NCBI RefSeq assembly: GCF_003015185.1
Contig: NZ_CP027860.1
Location: 1,054,001-1,118,000, forward strand
DNA length: 64,000 nucleotides
Direction: 5' to 3'
From: Ahniella affigens
GTDB lineage: Bacteria; Pseudomonadota; Gammaproteobacteria; Xanthomonadales; Ahniellaceae
Positions 52,044-62,540 of the stretch are shown here, one piece after another (positions within the stretch are counted from its first letter, which is position 1; each line of letters begins with the position of its first letter). The position numbers and the translations under genes are program-made. The notes under the pieces were generated by a model, which had not been told where the DNA came from, ran no database searches, and saw only the letters and a list, made by a program, of their open reading frames with translations.

Positions 52044-52449
52044 GGAGGGTCTGAATAAGTCCATCCTGGACTTTCAGACCCGCACTGAGTCCGGCACATG
52101 TCCGGACTCAGTGCTCCAGAATCAACCACTTGCGTGTTAGATTCTGGGCGGGCCATCCATGGCCAGTATTTGCTGGTCTGAAAAAGTCCTTCCTGGACTT
52201 TCAGACCCGCACTGAGTCCGGCACATGTCCGGACTCAGTGCTCCAGAATCAAGCACTTGCGTGCTTGATTCTGGGCGGGCCATCCATGGCCAGTATTTGC
52301 TGGTCTGAAGAAGTCCATCCTGGACTTTCAGACCCGCACTGAGTCCGGCACATGTCCGGACTCAGTGCTCCAGAATCAACCACTTGCGTGTTTGATTCTG
52401 GGCGGGCCATCCATGGCCAGCATCGCCTCTGAACTTGTTCAGAGGCTCC
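52044..52449. mobile_element. MITE-like element family C, copy 2, with internal 127-bp triplication and CTAA target duplication
   Basis: A 406-bp element flanked by CTAA at 52040-52043 and 52450-52453. Ends are GGAGGGTCTGAATAA and TTGTTCAGAGGCTCC. Inside, units start GGTCTGAA at 52048, 52175 and 52302, an exact 127-bp period with only a few differences. Removing two units leaves 152 bp, which equals copy 1 (175 bp) minus a 23-bp GC-rich insert there. Each unit carries three hairpins. No coding capacity. Confidence 0.87.
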
Positions 52450-52464
52450 CTAAAGTGCCAAGCC

Positions 52465-53562
52465 TCACTCGAACCCGCTCGCAAACATTGATTCAAACTC
52501 AATGGCGCCGCGATCAATTTTTGCGCCCTGAATGCGCTGCTGCCCACGGATGTCTTCGCTGCCCGCGCCGCCAGGCACAAACGTGGAACCAGAATCACGC
52601 AGTAGCGAATCGGCGGCGAGCATGGGATACCAACTGTTGTTGAAGGTGATCTTCGGATCGCCACTGGTGCGCCCGCTGTTCGCATCGGGGGTACCACTCA
52701 GAATGCCGATGTGGTTGTTTGACAGAAGACCGACGCCGTTCTCGATGGACAGATCGACACTGCGCACCGAGGTGTTGTCGTAAAGCAGGTTGTTGTAGAG
52801 GGTCAGGGTGCCACTGCCGAACGCACTGACGCCGCCCACAGGGCCGGCCGAAGTTGGCACACTGTCGGTGTTGTCGATGACGCTGTTGTTGACGAAGTTG
52901 ATCTGGCCATTCCCGGTGGTCGACAGCACCACCGCGGCGGCACTGTAGCTGCGGTTTTGGCTGACCTGGCTGTTCCGGAAAGTCAAACCGCCGGTGCGCA
53001 GCTCCAATGCCACGATCGCGGTATTGTCGCCATCACTGCCGCTATTGCGAACGCGTACGCGGTCAATCACGATCAGCGGGCTGTTGATGCCCGTGCTCTG
53101 CAAGCGAAAGCCACTGAACGCGAACGAGTCAGCCGTGTAGCCACGCAGAATGTCGAATCCCGACACTTGCACGCTCGCTTGTGAGTTCGTGCCTAGCCGA
53201 ATATCCAAAGCCGGACCGCCAAGTTGGGCATCCAGAAAGGTCGGGGGTGATGGAAACCGCAAAGTGCAGCTGCTATCCCAACCACCCGTCAGGATGAGCG
53301 CCTTGGTTACGTCTGTGCCGGCTTCGACATACGACCAGCGCGTCAGGCCATCGCTTAGCGACGAGCGGGTCTTGGTGCCGATACTGACGCGGATTTCGTC
53401 ATCCGCACCATTGCTGTCGGCGGTGGCGAGTGCAGATGCCAATTGGTCGCCGGTCGTCGCGCAAAACAAGGCAGCGTGGCTGGAAGTCGATAAGACTGAT
53501 CCGGCTGCGATCAGGCCAGCAAATGTCAATGTGCGTGCGGTGGTGCAGGGTCGGGCAAACAT
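52465..53562 (-). CDS. Exported right-handed beta-helix protein with ASGFE tail, paralogue 2
   Basis: A 365-aa protein from the ATG at 53562 (AAGGA upstream). The signal peptide near 8-30 ends SSHA. The mature protein aligns along its length with the paralogue at 50294: FCATTGDQLASALATADSNG, VGGVSAFGSGT, NNHIGILSGTP and GSTFVPGGAG. It ends ESMFASGFE. It probably arose by tandem duplication. No enzymatic residues are recognised; parallel beta-helices often bind or cleave polysaccharides, and this one may simply be structural. Confidence 0.85.
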   Translation of the reverse strand: MFARPCTTARTLTFAGLIAAGSVLSTSSHAALFCATTGDQLASALATADSNGADDEIRVSIGTKTRSSLSDGLTRWSYVEAGTDVTKALILTGGWDSSCTLRFPSPPTFLDAQLGGPALDIRLGTNSQASVQVSGFDILRGYTADSFAFSGFRLQSTGINSPLIVIDRVRVRNSGSDGDNTAIVALELRTGGLTFRNSQVSQNRSYSAAAVVLSTTGNGQINFVNNSVIDNTDSVPTSAGPVGGVSAFGSGTLTLYNNLLYDNTSVRSVDLSIENGVGLLSNNHIGILSGTPDANSGRTSGDPKITFNNSWYPMLAADSLLRDSGSTFVPGGAGSEDIRGQQRIQGAKIDRGAIEFESMFASGFE

Positions 53563-53670
53563 GGCAGGTTCCTTGGGAAGCGGGCTTGCCATGGAAAACG
53601 AGAACCTGCCGGAAACCGGACATTGCTGGATACCGCCGTCGGCGATGACGTTTGTAGGGGGCGCTTGATC

Positions 53671-54654
53671 TCAGTGACTGCCCAGTCTGCCGACCCATTT
53701 GACACGCCACACTGGGTCTCGACCAACACACTCAAGCTGATTCCCGCAATGGGCTGCAATCGCTGCAGCAGTCTCGGCATTGCATTGGGCCAGCGTACGC
53801 AGCCGTTCGGGCGCATAGACCCACTGATCAATCGGCGTCAGCGGTAGGGCGTTCGTCGTATGGTAGGGAACTGTCGCGCGCGGCGAGCGCTTCAAGTCGA
53901 ACCCATGCGCCGAGACCTGCACGGGCGTTTGGACGGTTGGCGGAAGGGACATCGCATCGAGCAGCTTCATCGCCATCATGGCCGTCAGGTCCGGTCCCGG
54001 GTGGCCGCCATCCGGCGCAAGCCAACGATAATCAGGAAAGCTGCTGCGACATAGCGGGAAACTCGCCAGGCTGACGCGCGCAGCGCCGATCGTCTGTGCG
54101 AGGCTTTGTTCGTTCCGCGCGAGCGCCACGGCGCTCTCCGCATCCATCGAATAGGTGCCGAGAATCAGCACGTGTGTACCAGCTTGTTGGGCGGCTTCGG
54201 CGAGCTGTTGATGCGCTTTCAGACTCTCGGAGCACTGAAAATCCAGTTGCTTCTGTTGCGGCCCGCAAAGCCAGCCGGAGCCAAAATCCTGAAGCACCAG
54301 CCAGTCGAAGTGTTGCTGCCGCAGCGTTTCCGCCACGACACCAGCGGCTGCGTGCTGCGTGATCCGGTGACCCGGACCGGCCAGCATTGTGACTCTAAAT
54401 GTCGGCCCGCCCGCGGCCTTGGCGAATGCCTCCAAGTGTGCGGGCAGGTTATTGAAGTACACGATGCTATTGCCGGCGAGCAGGACCTCGATCGGCTCTG
54501 CGGCTATTGTGGGGACGGCGACTTGGGCCACTTGTGCGGACGCATGGTTGACTGCGATGCCAGTGACGAGGCCCAGCGACACGATCAGGTTGCGGCAAGC
54601 GCGCCAGATCGTTCTGGCGCGCATTTGCTGCGTGCTATCTGTCGTCGTGCTCAC
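53671..54654 (-). CDS. Exported SGNH/GDSL-type hydrolase, coupled to clpB
   Basis: A 327-aa protein. A hydrophobic export segment lies at about 20-40 ([19 protein letters not shown]). The block I-type Ser is in LLAGNS at 59-63 (Ser63) and the catalytic Asp/His pair is D215-x2-H218 in PDGGHPG. These fit the SGNH hydrolase superfamily (esterase, lipase or acetyl-hydrolase), with the oxyanion blocks less certain. The ATG overlaps the clpB stop by 4 bp (ATGA), so it is co-translated with the chaperone, an unusual partner for an exported esterase. Confidence 0.78.
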   Translation of the reverse strand: MSTTTDSTQQMRARTIWRACRNLIVSLGLVTGIAVNHASAQVAQVAVPTIAAEPIEVLLAGNSIVYFNNLPAHLEAFAKAAGGPTFRVTMLAGPGHRITQHAAAGVVAETLRQQHFDWLVLQDFGSGWLCGPQQKQLDFQCSESLKAHQQLAEAAQQAGTHVLILGTYSMDAESAVALARNEQSLAQTIGAARVSLASFPLCRSSFPDYRWLAPDGGHPGPDLTAMMAMKLLDAMSLPPTVQTPVQVSAHGFDLKRSPRATVPYHTTNALPLTPIDQWVYAPERLRTLAQCNAETAAAIAAHCGNQLECVGRDPVWRVKWVGRLGSH

Positions 54655-57227
54655 TGTTTGCGGAACTGCATCTGGCCATTGAACACATCCACGATGATCG
54701 TGTCCTGCGCGCTGTACTCACCAGCGAGAATCCGGCTCGCCAGTGGATTTTCCAACTGCGTCTGGATGGCACGCTTCAGCGGGCGGGCGCCATAGACCGG
54801 ATCAAAGCCGACGTTGCCCAGCAAATCCAGTGCTGAATCGCTGATCGAGATCTTGATCTGCCGGTCCGCAAGTCGTTTGGCAAGATGCTGGGTCTGGATA
54901 CGCGCGATGTTGCGGATGTGTTCGCGACCGAGCGGATGAAACACGACCAGTTCATCCAGGCGATTGATGAACTCCGGACGAAAGTGCGATTGCACCACTT
55001 CCATCACCGCCGTGCGCATGCCCTGGTAGTCGTTGCGCGCCGCGTACTCTTGGATCATTTGCGAGCCAAGGTTCGATGTCATCACCACGACCGTATTGCG
55101 GAAGTCGACGGTGCGGCCCTGGCCATCGGTCAGGCGGCCGTCATCGAGCACCTGAAGTAGGACATTGAACACATCCGGATGCGCCTTCTCGACTTCATCG
55201 AGCAGAATCACGCTGTACGGACGTCGGCGCACCGCCTCGGTCAGGTACCCACCTTCGTCATAGCCCACATAGCCTGGAGGCGCGCCGATCAGGCGGCTGA
55301 CCGAGTGCTTCTCCATGAACTCGCTCATGTCGATTCGCACCATCGCATCGGTCGAATCGAACATGAAGTCCGCGAGTGCTTTGCAGAGTTCAGTCTTGCC
55401 AACGCCGGTTGGGCCGAGGAACAGGAACGAGCCGTTCGGACGATTTGGATCCGACAAGCCCGCGCGCGAGCGGCGGATCGCATCGGCCACGGCGCGCACG
55501 GCCTCGTCCTGACCGACGACGCGCTTGTGCAACTCGTCTTCCATGCGGAGCAGCTTGTCGCGCTCGCCTTCGAGCATCTTGCTGACCGGAATGCCCGTCC
55601 AACGCGACACGACTTCAGCGATCTCGTCCGCGGTGACCTTCTGCTGCAACAGCTTGAAGCCCTGCGTCTCGGTCGCATGCGCGGCTTCGAGTTGCTTCTC
55701 CAATTGCGGCAGACGGCCGTACTGGATTTCGCTGAGCTTTGCGAAATCCTGATTGCGGAGCGCATGATCCATTTCGGTTTTGGCCCGCTCGATCTCTTCC
55801 TTGATCTTCGTCGTGCCTTGCACGGCGGCCTTCTCGGACTTCCAGATTTCCTCCAGATCCGAGAACTCACGTTCCAGTTTGCTGATGTCTGTTTCGAGAT
55901 CGGCAAGACGCTGCTTCGATTCGTTGTCTTTTTCCTTCTTCAAGGCTTCGCGCTGAATTTTGAGTTGAATCAGACGCCGCTCCAGACGATCAAGCTCTTC
56001 CGGCTTCGAGTCGATTTCCATGCGAATGCGCGAGGCCGCCTCGTCCATCAAGTCGATGGCTTTGTCGGGCAGTTGGCGATCGGCGATATAGCGATTCGAC
56101 AAAGTCGCTGCTGCGACGATGGCCGGGTCGGTGATCTCGACGCCGTGATGCACTGCGTAGCGTTCTTTCAAGCCACGCAGAATCGCAATCGTGTCCTCCA
56201 CGCTCGGTTCGCCGACAAACACTTTCTGGAAGCGGCGTTCGAGCGCGGCATCCTTCTCGATGTACTTGCGGTATTCATCGAGCGTGGTGGCGCCAACGCA
56301 ATGCAATTCACCGCGTGCAAGCGCGGGCTTCAACATGTTGCCCGCGTCCATCGCACCCTCAGCCTTGCCCGCACCGACCATCGTGTGCAGTTCGTCGATG
56401 AACAGCACGACACGGCCTTCCTGCTTGGCGAGGTCGTTGAGCACGGCCTTGAGCCGCTCTTCGAACTCACCTCGATATTTTGCTCCGGCGATCAGTGCGC
56501 CCATATCCAGGGAGAGCAGGCGCTTATCCCGCAAACCTTCAGGCACTTCGCCCTTGATGATGCGTTGGGCTAGGCCTTCGACGATTGCTGTCTTGCCGAC
56601 GCCGGGTTCGCCGATCAGTACCGGATTGTTCTTGGTGCGCCGCTGCAGCACTTGCACGACTCGGCGGATTTCTTCGTCGCGACCAATCACCGGATCGAGC
56701 TTGCCTTGCTCCGCGCGCTCGGTGTAGTCGATGGTGTATTTGGACAGGGCCTGGCGATGCTCCTCCGCGCTTTGGTCCTGCACGCTCTGGCCGCCACGCA
56801 CTTCGTCAATGGCCTCCGACAATGCCTCCGGCTTGACGCCATGCTTTCTGAGCAAGTCGCCGAGTTCGTGGCGATCTTGAACCAGCGCCAGAAGAAACAG
56901 CTCGCTCGCAATGAATTGATCATTGCGTTGTTGTGCGAGTTTGTCAGTGATGTTGAGCAGCCGATTCAGGTCGTTCGAGACATTGAGATTGCCTTCCTGG
57001 CCCTTGATCTTGGGCAAGGCATCCAGCATCTGCCCCAGTTTGGCGCGGACACCGGGTACATTGACCGACAGTTTAGTCAGCAACGGGCGGATGCTGCCGC
57101 CCTGCTGCTCAATCAAAGTGGTCAGAAGGTGCAGTGGTTCCAGCATGTTGTGGTCGCGGCCAACGGCCAACGATTGCGCCTCCTGCAACGCCTGCTGGAA
57201 GTGCGAGGTCAGTTTGTCCATACGCAT
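54651..57227 (-). CDS. clpB: ClpB disaggregase (Hsp100 AAA+ chaperone)
   Basis: An 858-aa cytoplasmic hexamer that, with DnaK, dissolves heat-denatured aggregates. The N-domain has Clp repeats (1-145), AAA-1 has Walker A GEPGVGKT at 206-213, the coiled-coil M-domain lies at about 410-525, and AAA-2 has Walker A GPTGVGKT near 605 and Walker [16 protein letters not shown]. The pore loop [13 protein letters not shown] and sensor [12 protein letters not shown] are intact. MRMDKL could equally start at the second Met (57221). A sigma-32 type promoter lies 49 bp upstream. The stop overlaps the SGNH hydrolase gene. Confidence 0.97.
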   Translation of the reverse strand: MRMDKLTSHFQQALQEAQSLAVGRDHNMLEPLHLLTTLIEQQGGSIRPLLTKLSVNVPGVRAKLGQMLDALPKIKGQEGNLNVSNDLNRLLNITDKLAQQRNDQFIASELFLLALVQDRHELGDLLRKHGVKPEALSEAIDEVRGGQSVQDQSAEEHRQALSKYTIDYTERAEQGKLDPVIGRDEEIRRVVQVLQRRTKNNPVLIGEPGVGKTAIVEGLAQRIIKGEVPEGLRDKRLLSLDMGALIAGAKYRGEFEERLKAVLNDLAKQEGRVVLFIDELHTMVGAGKAEGAMDAGNMLKPALARGELHCVGATTLDEYRKYIEKDAALERRFQKVFVGEPSVEDTIAILRGLKERYAVHHGVEITDPAIVAAATLSNRYIADRQLPDKAIDLMDEAASRIRMEIDSKPEELDRLERRLIQLKIQREALKKEKDNESKQRLADLETDISKLEREFSDLEEIWKSEKAAVQGTTKIKEEIERAKTEMDHALRNQDFAKLSEIQYGRLPQLEKQLEAAHATETQGFKLLQQKVTADEIAEVVSRWTGIPVSKMLEGERDKLLRMEDELHKRVVGQDEAVRAVADAIRRSRAGLSDPNRPNGSFLFLGPTGVGKTELCKALADFMFDSTDAMVRIDMSEFMEKHSVSRLIGAPPGYVGYDEGGYLTEAVRRRPYSVILLDEVEKAHPDVFNVLLQVLDDGRLTDGQGRTVDFRNTVVVMTSNLGSQMIQEYAARNDYQGMRTAVMEVVQSHFRPEFINRLDELVVFHPLGREHIRNIARIQTQHLAKRLADRQIKISISDSALDLLGNVGFDPVYGARPLKRAIQTQLENPLASRILAGEYSAQDTIIVDVFNGQMQFRKQ

Positions 57228-57275
57228 TGGGGTACCCCGAGAATTGGTGGGCCGGACGACCCTGATAGCCGGAAC

Positions 57276-57301
57276 ATGGGGCGGTTGTGCGCGGATTCAA
57301 T
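57276..57301 (-). promoter_or_regulatory. Sigma-32 heat-shock promoter of clpB
   Basis: On the minus strand ATTGAA (57301-57296), a 14-bp spacer and CCCCAT (57281-57276) match the RpoH consensus CTTGAA-N13-15-CCCCAT closely. The position about 50 bp before the clpB ATG is right. The divergent HD gene starts only 116 bp from clpB. Confidence 0.8.
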
Positions 57302-57343
57302 ATGGCCGCCTGCATGCCCCCTGAATTCGTGGCATAGTGGGCC

Positions 57344-58000
57344 ATGCCTTCCTCCAGCCCGTTGATGCAAAAGGCCCCCCTGGCGATCCCAAACGCCATG
57401 GTGCTGACTGTGCGGGCCGCCTATGAGTCGCCGCCGCGGGCTTACCACGGCTTCGCGCATATCGAAGAGCTGCTCGGTCACTGGCTGAAATTTGATGCGC
57501 AGCGCCTGTGGCAGCAGCGGGCGGACACGTGGCTGGCCATGCTGTACCACGATGCCGTCTATGAGCCGGGCCGACGAGACAACGAGGCCTTGAGTGCCGC
57601 TTTGGCGCGCCATGAGTTCGAATCGCATCTACCTGCCGGCAGTGTCGATACTGATCGCGTTTGCAGTTTGATTGAGATGACGGCAAAACACGGCCGGCTG
57701 CGAGCCCAGGATCTGGACGACGATGCACGCCTGTTTCTGGATTGCGACATGGCCATTCTGGGGGCGAGCCCCGAGCGATTCCAGGCCTACGATCGCGCGA
57801 TTGCCGAGGAGTACCGCGATTCGTTGCCAGGGTGGCTGTTCCGGTTCAATCGCCGCCGGTTCTTGAAACGACTGTTGGAATCCCCGCGGATTTATTTGAG
57901 TGAGCCCGGTGCAGCGCTGTGGGAGAAACCGGCGCGCGAGAACATCAAGCGGGCGATACAACAAGGGCGAACGGCGTTGGCGGCGGGGGCAGGGCGGTAG
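57344..58000 (+). CDS. HD-domain family protein (COG4339-like)
   Basis: A 218-aa protein from the ATG at 57344; ATG 57365 and 57398 are alternatives. Metal-binding HD motifs: Y34-H35 with H39 (YHGFAHI), H69-D70 (LYHDAVY), D79-N80-E81 and an acidic block FLDCDMAILG. This is the pattern of predicted metal-dependent HD phosphohydrolases that act on unknown small substrates. No signal or membrane segment is present. It is divergent from clpB and may share its control region. Confidence 0.85.
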   Translation: MPSSSPLMQKAPLAIPNAMVLTVRAAYESPPRAYHGFAHIEELLGHWLKFDAQRLWQQRADTWLAMLYHDAVYEPGRRDNEALSAALARHEFESHLPAGSVDTDRVCSLIEMTAKHGRLRAQDLDDDARLFLDCDMAILGASPERFQAYDRAIAEEYRDSLPGWLFRFNRRRFLKRLLESPRIYLSEPGAALWEKPARENIKRAIQQGRTALAAGAGR

Positions 58001-58091
58001 GGCGCTATGGCTTCAGGTTTCAGTTCGGCAAGTTCCTTCTGAGCCACAGTGCGCGATGTTCGTGGCTGGCCTGCTGATCGGCGCAATTGGG

Positions 58092-58691
58092 TCAGCGTGA
58101 AGTTCGAAAGCGTGCGTTCAACTGACTGCGCCATTTGCGCAGTACGGCTACCAGGGTCAGGTCCGCAGTGGTATGAATGCCGTGCAAAGGTGAATAGCCC
58201 TGCTCTGTGGCACGCTTGAACGTTACTGCCAGCAGAGCGATGCTGATCAGCATGTTTTGCCAACTGACTAGTGGCCATTGCCAAGGCCAAGTCACCACAA
58301 GTGCACCAGAGACAGGCTCCAGATAGTGGATCGGCCAGAGGTCTTCCGGTGTTGAGCCCCGAGAGCCCAGCAAGTCGCAGAGGAAATGAAGGTGGACAGC
58401 GACAAACGCGAACACTGCGACACGCATGCGGCTCCGGGCCATTGCTGCCGCCGCGATTGCGAAGGCCACCGCAGCCGGCAGCCCGTGCCCAAGCATACGA
58501 TGATAGTCCTGGTAGTAACTGGTCTCGGGTAAGTCGCTGAAGCGCGTGTAAGCGTCGACCAAAATGCCCAATCCGTCGAGATCGGGTGCCAGTCCGGCCA
58601 GGCACACAAGCGCCTTGTCGCGCGCTGATTCGACTCGCCGCTCAAGCGCGACCCAACCGACCAAGTAATGCGTGATGGGGTTCAAGTTCAA
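58092..58691 (-). CDS. YdjM/DUF457-type membrane-bound predicted hydrolase
   Basis: A 199-aa protein with four or so hydrophobic segments. The start MNLNPITHYLVGWVALERRV and the phrases LAGLAPDLDGLG, HRMLGHGLPAA and HLHFLCDLLGS carry the conserved His/Asp set of the YdjM (inner-membrane, metal-dependent hydrolase) family. E. coli YdjM is LexA-regulated; no SOS box was noticed here. The substrate is unknown. Confidence 0.82.
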   Translation of the reverse strand: MNLNPITHYLVGWVALERRVESARDKALVCLAGLAPDLDGLGILVDAYTRFSDLPETSYYQDYHRMLGHGLPAAVAFAIAAAAMARSRMRVAVFAFVAVHLHFLCDLLGSRGSTPEDLWPIHYLEPVSGALVVTWPWQWPLVSWQNMLISIALLAVTFKRATEQGYSPLHGIHTTADLTLVAVLRKWRSQLNARFRTSR

Positions 58692-58862
58692 AAGCTCGTC
58701 TGTTCTGAAACAGTGTAGCGTGATGCGAAAGGACCCGCCTGCAGGGCGGTCAGCCGATGGTAGTCGCTGAACGGCCTATTTGCTGTGATGCGGGTAGGTC
58801 GGAGGATGCGGCTTCAGTCGCGAACCAGTCTTGCTACAAGAGAGATAACGGCCCGAAGGCCT

Positions 58863-59111
58863 TCTCATCAAACATGCAATAACCCGTTGACGTGCATAGC
58901 AAAGGTCGTTGCGGGCGGTGCCAATTGTGATCGCAAGTAACCCCCTCCCCAGCCCTCCCCCGCGCTTGCGGGAGAGGGAGCGCTCCCTCTCCCACGCGAG
59001 TGGGAGAGGGCTGGGGAGAGGGCTACTTGCCACAATGTGCTGTCGTGAAAATCGCTCATCGTCACTGACAGTTTGATGCACGAATCAGCGCACCTTCGGT
59101 TCGACTGGCAC
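58863..59111. repeat. Dispersed repeat family E, tandem unit 1
   Basis: A unit of about 249 bp starting TCTCATCAAACA, containing CGTTGACGTGC, GTGCCAATTGTGATCGCAAG, a C-rich block and the mirrored CCCTCTCCC...GGGAGAGGG hairpin. It ends in CCTTCGGTTCGACTGGCACT. It repeats immediately downstream and, inverted and shorter, at 742-903. Confidence 0.75.
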
Positions 59112-59364
59112 TCTCATCAAACAAGTAATAAACGGTTGACGTGCGTAGAAAAGGTCGTTGTGGTTGGTGCCAATTGTGATCGCAAGTAACCCCCTCCCCA
59201 GCCCCCCCGCGATCGCGGGGAGGGCAGTCGGCTCCCTCTCCCACGCGAGTGGGAGAGGGCTGGGGAGAGGGCTACTTGCCACACTGCGCCGTTGTAAGAA
59301 TCGCGCATCGTCGCTGCCAGTTTGATACGCGAATCAGCGCACCTTCGGTTTGACTGGCACTCCC
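59112..59364. repeat. Dispersed repeat family E, tandem unit 2
   Basis: Second unit at a 249-bp period with the same ordered blocks. The C-rich palindrome differs (CCCCGCGATCGCGGGG), matching the copy at 742-903. The remaining sequence between 58692 and 59535 includes degenerate REP-like GCGGCTTCAGTCGCGAA and GACTTCAGCCGCGAA. No gene is seen in this 840-bp gap. Confidence 0.75.
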
Positions 59365-59481
59365 ACAAAGAGCGATTCGGTAAGGGCGACTTCAGCCGCG
59401 AATCGACCTGGCCGCAGAATTGATAAGGGCTCGATGGCCCACAAGCAATCGTTGAAACATCCCAACCATCGATGCGACCAA

Positions 59482-59509
59482 AAAAATGCCAGCAAACGCT
59501 GGCATTTTT
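59482..59509 (-). terminator. Rho-independent terminator of the pnt operon
   Basis: AAAAATGCCAGC-AAAC-GCTGGCATTTTT forms a 12-bp stem whose minus-strand side continues as a T-run. It lies 27 bp past the pntB stop. Confidence 0.88.
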
Positions 59510-59535
59510 CACATGGCCTTAAGGCAACCGAAAGC

Positions 59536-60939
<1,404 letters not shown>

Positions 60940-60948
60940 GCCGGCTCC

Positions 60949-61230
60949 TTAGTTCTTGCTCGACTTGAACATCTGCAGCATGCGCTCGGTGACCACGTAG
61001 CCACCCGCCGCATTGCCTGCACCCAAAGCCACCGCGATGAAACCGATGACGCGCAGCAGATTGGTGTCAGCCTCCGCCAGCACCACCATCGCACCCACCA
61101 GCACAATGCCATGCACGAAGTTCGAGCCGGACATGAGCGGCGTATGCAGGATCACTGGTACTCGCGAAATGATCTCGTGGCCAGTAAACGCCGCGAGCAT
61201 GAAAATGTACAGGGCAACAAAACCATCCAT
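60949..61230 (-). CDS. pntAb: NAD(P) transhydrogenase membrane subunit PntAb
   Basis: A 93-aa protein; the ATG at 61230 has GGAG 7 nt upstream. It carries the small membrane part of the alpha subunit: MDGFVALYIFMLAAFTGHEI and VHGIVLVGAMVVLAE. In E. coli this segment is fused to PntA; here it is a separate gene, the three-subunit form seen in many proteobacteria. It lies 11 bp after pntAa and 9 bp before pntB. Confidence 0.93.
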   Translation of the reverse strand: MDGFVALYIFMLAAFTGHEIISRVPVILHTPLMSGSNFVHGIVLVGAMVVLAEADTNLLRVIGFIAVALGAGNAAGGYVVTERMLQMFKSSKN

Positions 61231-61241
61231 TGTCGGGCTCC

Positions 61242-62363
61242 TTAAGCGTTCTCGATCGCTTTGCGCGTCGCTTCGTGTTTGATTTCGCCGTCGAACGTCA
61301 GGCACGTGTTGGCGATCAGATCGTCGGTCCAATCCAGGTTCAACTGGCCGTCCTTGATCATCAGGCTTGTGAAATTGAACAGATTGCGCGCATACATTTC
61401 GCTGGAGTGCACAGCGCCCATGCTGGGCATGTTCACTGGGCCGATCACTTGCACACCGTTGCTGGTGACGACGGTTTGGCCGGGCTCGGTCAGTTCGCAG
61501 TTGCCGCCGGTTTCGGCGGCCAGGTCAACCAGCACCGCACCCGCTTTCATGCCCTCGACCATGGCCTTGGTGATGATCCGTGGCGCGCGGCGGCCGGGCA
61601 CAGCGGCCGTGGTCACGATCACGTCGATATTGCGGACGTGATCGCCCAGGCGCTTCTGTTGCTCAGCTTGTTCCTCCGGCGTCAGTGCACGCGCATAACC
61701 ACCGGCGCCAGCCGCAGAGACCCCGAGATCCAGGAACTTCGCACCCAGCGATTCGATCTGCTCCTTCACTTCCGGCCGCACGTCAAAGCCTTCCACCTGG
61801 GCGCCAAGTCGACGCGCGGTGGCAATGGCCTGCAACCCGGCAACGCCGGCGCCGACAATCAGCACCTTCGACGGGCGAATGGTGCCGGCCGCAGTGGTGA
61901 GCATCGGAAAGAATTTCGGAGACGCCTGGGCCGCGATCAATACCGCCTTGTAGCCAGCCATGCCCGCCTGCGACGACAACACGTCCATGGCCTGGGCGCG
62001 GGTGGTGCGCGGTAGCAGCTCCATCGCAAAGCTGGTGATCTTGCCGTCGCGGAGCAACTTGACGCGCTCGACTGACGCATGCGGCTGCAGAATCGAGATC
62101 AATACGGTGCCGGGCTTCAGTTGCTTGATCGCCTCATCCGTCAGTGGTTGCACGGCGAGTACGACATCACTGTCGGACAGCACGGCATTGCTGATGTCGG
62201 CATCCTTGTATGCCTCATCCGGAAACGCCGCGGACACGCCGGCGCCAACCTCGATCCGGGGCTGCGTGCCCAGGGCTTTCAACTTCTTGGCGATCTCAGG
62301 GGTCATGGCCACACGTTTTTCGTTGGCCACGGTCTCCTTGACTGCACTGATCACGATTCCCAT
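61242..62363 (-). CDS. pntAa: NAD(P) transhydrogenase NAD-binding subunit PntAa
   Basis: A 373-aa soluble dI subunit resembling alanine dehydrogenase. The ATG at 62363 follows GGGAG. Features: VKETVANEKRVAMTPEIAKK at the start, the RQD-loop-equivalent SSQAGMAGYKAV, the nucleotide fold VLIVGAGVAGLQAIATARRL, and GPVNMPSM near the end. It binds NADH and passes hydride to the PntB dIII site. First gene of the operon. Confidence 0.96.
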   Translation of the reverse strand: MGIVISAVKETVANEKRVAMTPEIAKKLKALGTQPRIEVGAGVSAAFPDEAYKDADISNAVLSDSDVVLAVQPLTDEAIKQLKPGTVLISILQPHASVERVKLLRDGKITSFAMELLPRTTRAQAMDVLSSQAGMAGYKAVLIAAQASPKFFPMLTTAAGTIRPSKVLIVGAGVAGLQAIATARRLGAQVEGFDVRPEVKEQIESLGAKFLDLGVSAAGAGGYARALTPEEQAEQQKRLGDHVRNIDVIVTTAAVPGRRAPRIITKAMVEGMKAGAVLVDLAAETGGNCELTEPGQTVVTSNGVQVIGPVNMPSMGAVHSSEMYARNLFNFTSLMIKDGQLNLDWTDDLIANTCLTFDGEIKHEATRKAIENA

Positions 62364-62540
62364 GGATGCTCCCATACGATCCTCAGATCGTTGATCCTAA
62401 CCGGACTATTCCACCAGCCGCAACGCTGGCTTTGCCATATGCGGAGCCGGGATCGGCCGAAGTTGACGGGTCCTGTCCCAGCCCCGCGCTGAGACGGGCA
62501 TTTGATATGATTCGCAGCCATTTTTGGATGCGAAAAGCCC

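Noticed and set aside
52048-52428. CRISPR-like array
   Set aside because: The 127-bp units are near-identical throughout with no spacer variation and lie inside a transposon-like element with target duplications.
55179-56573. 464-codon plus-strand open frame inside clpB
   Set aside because: Mirror frame created by codon bias in clpB; no plausible protein features.
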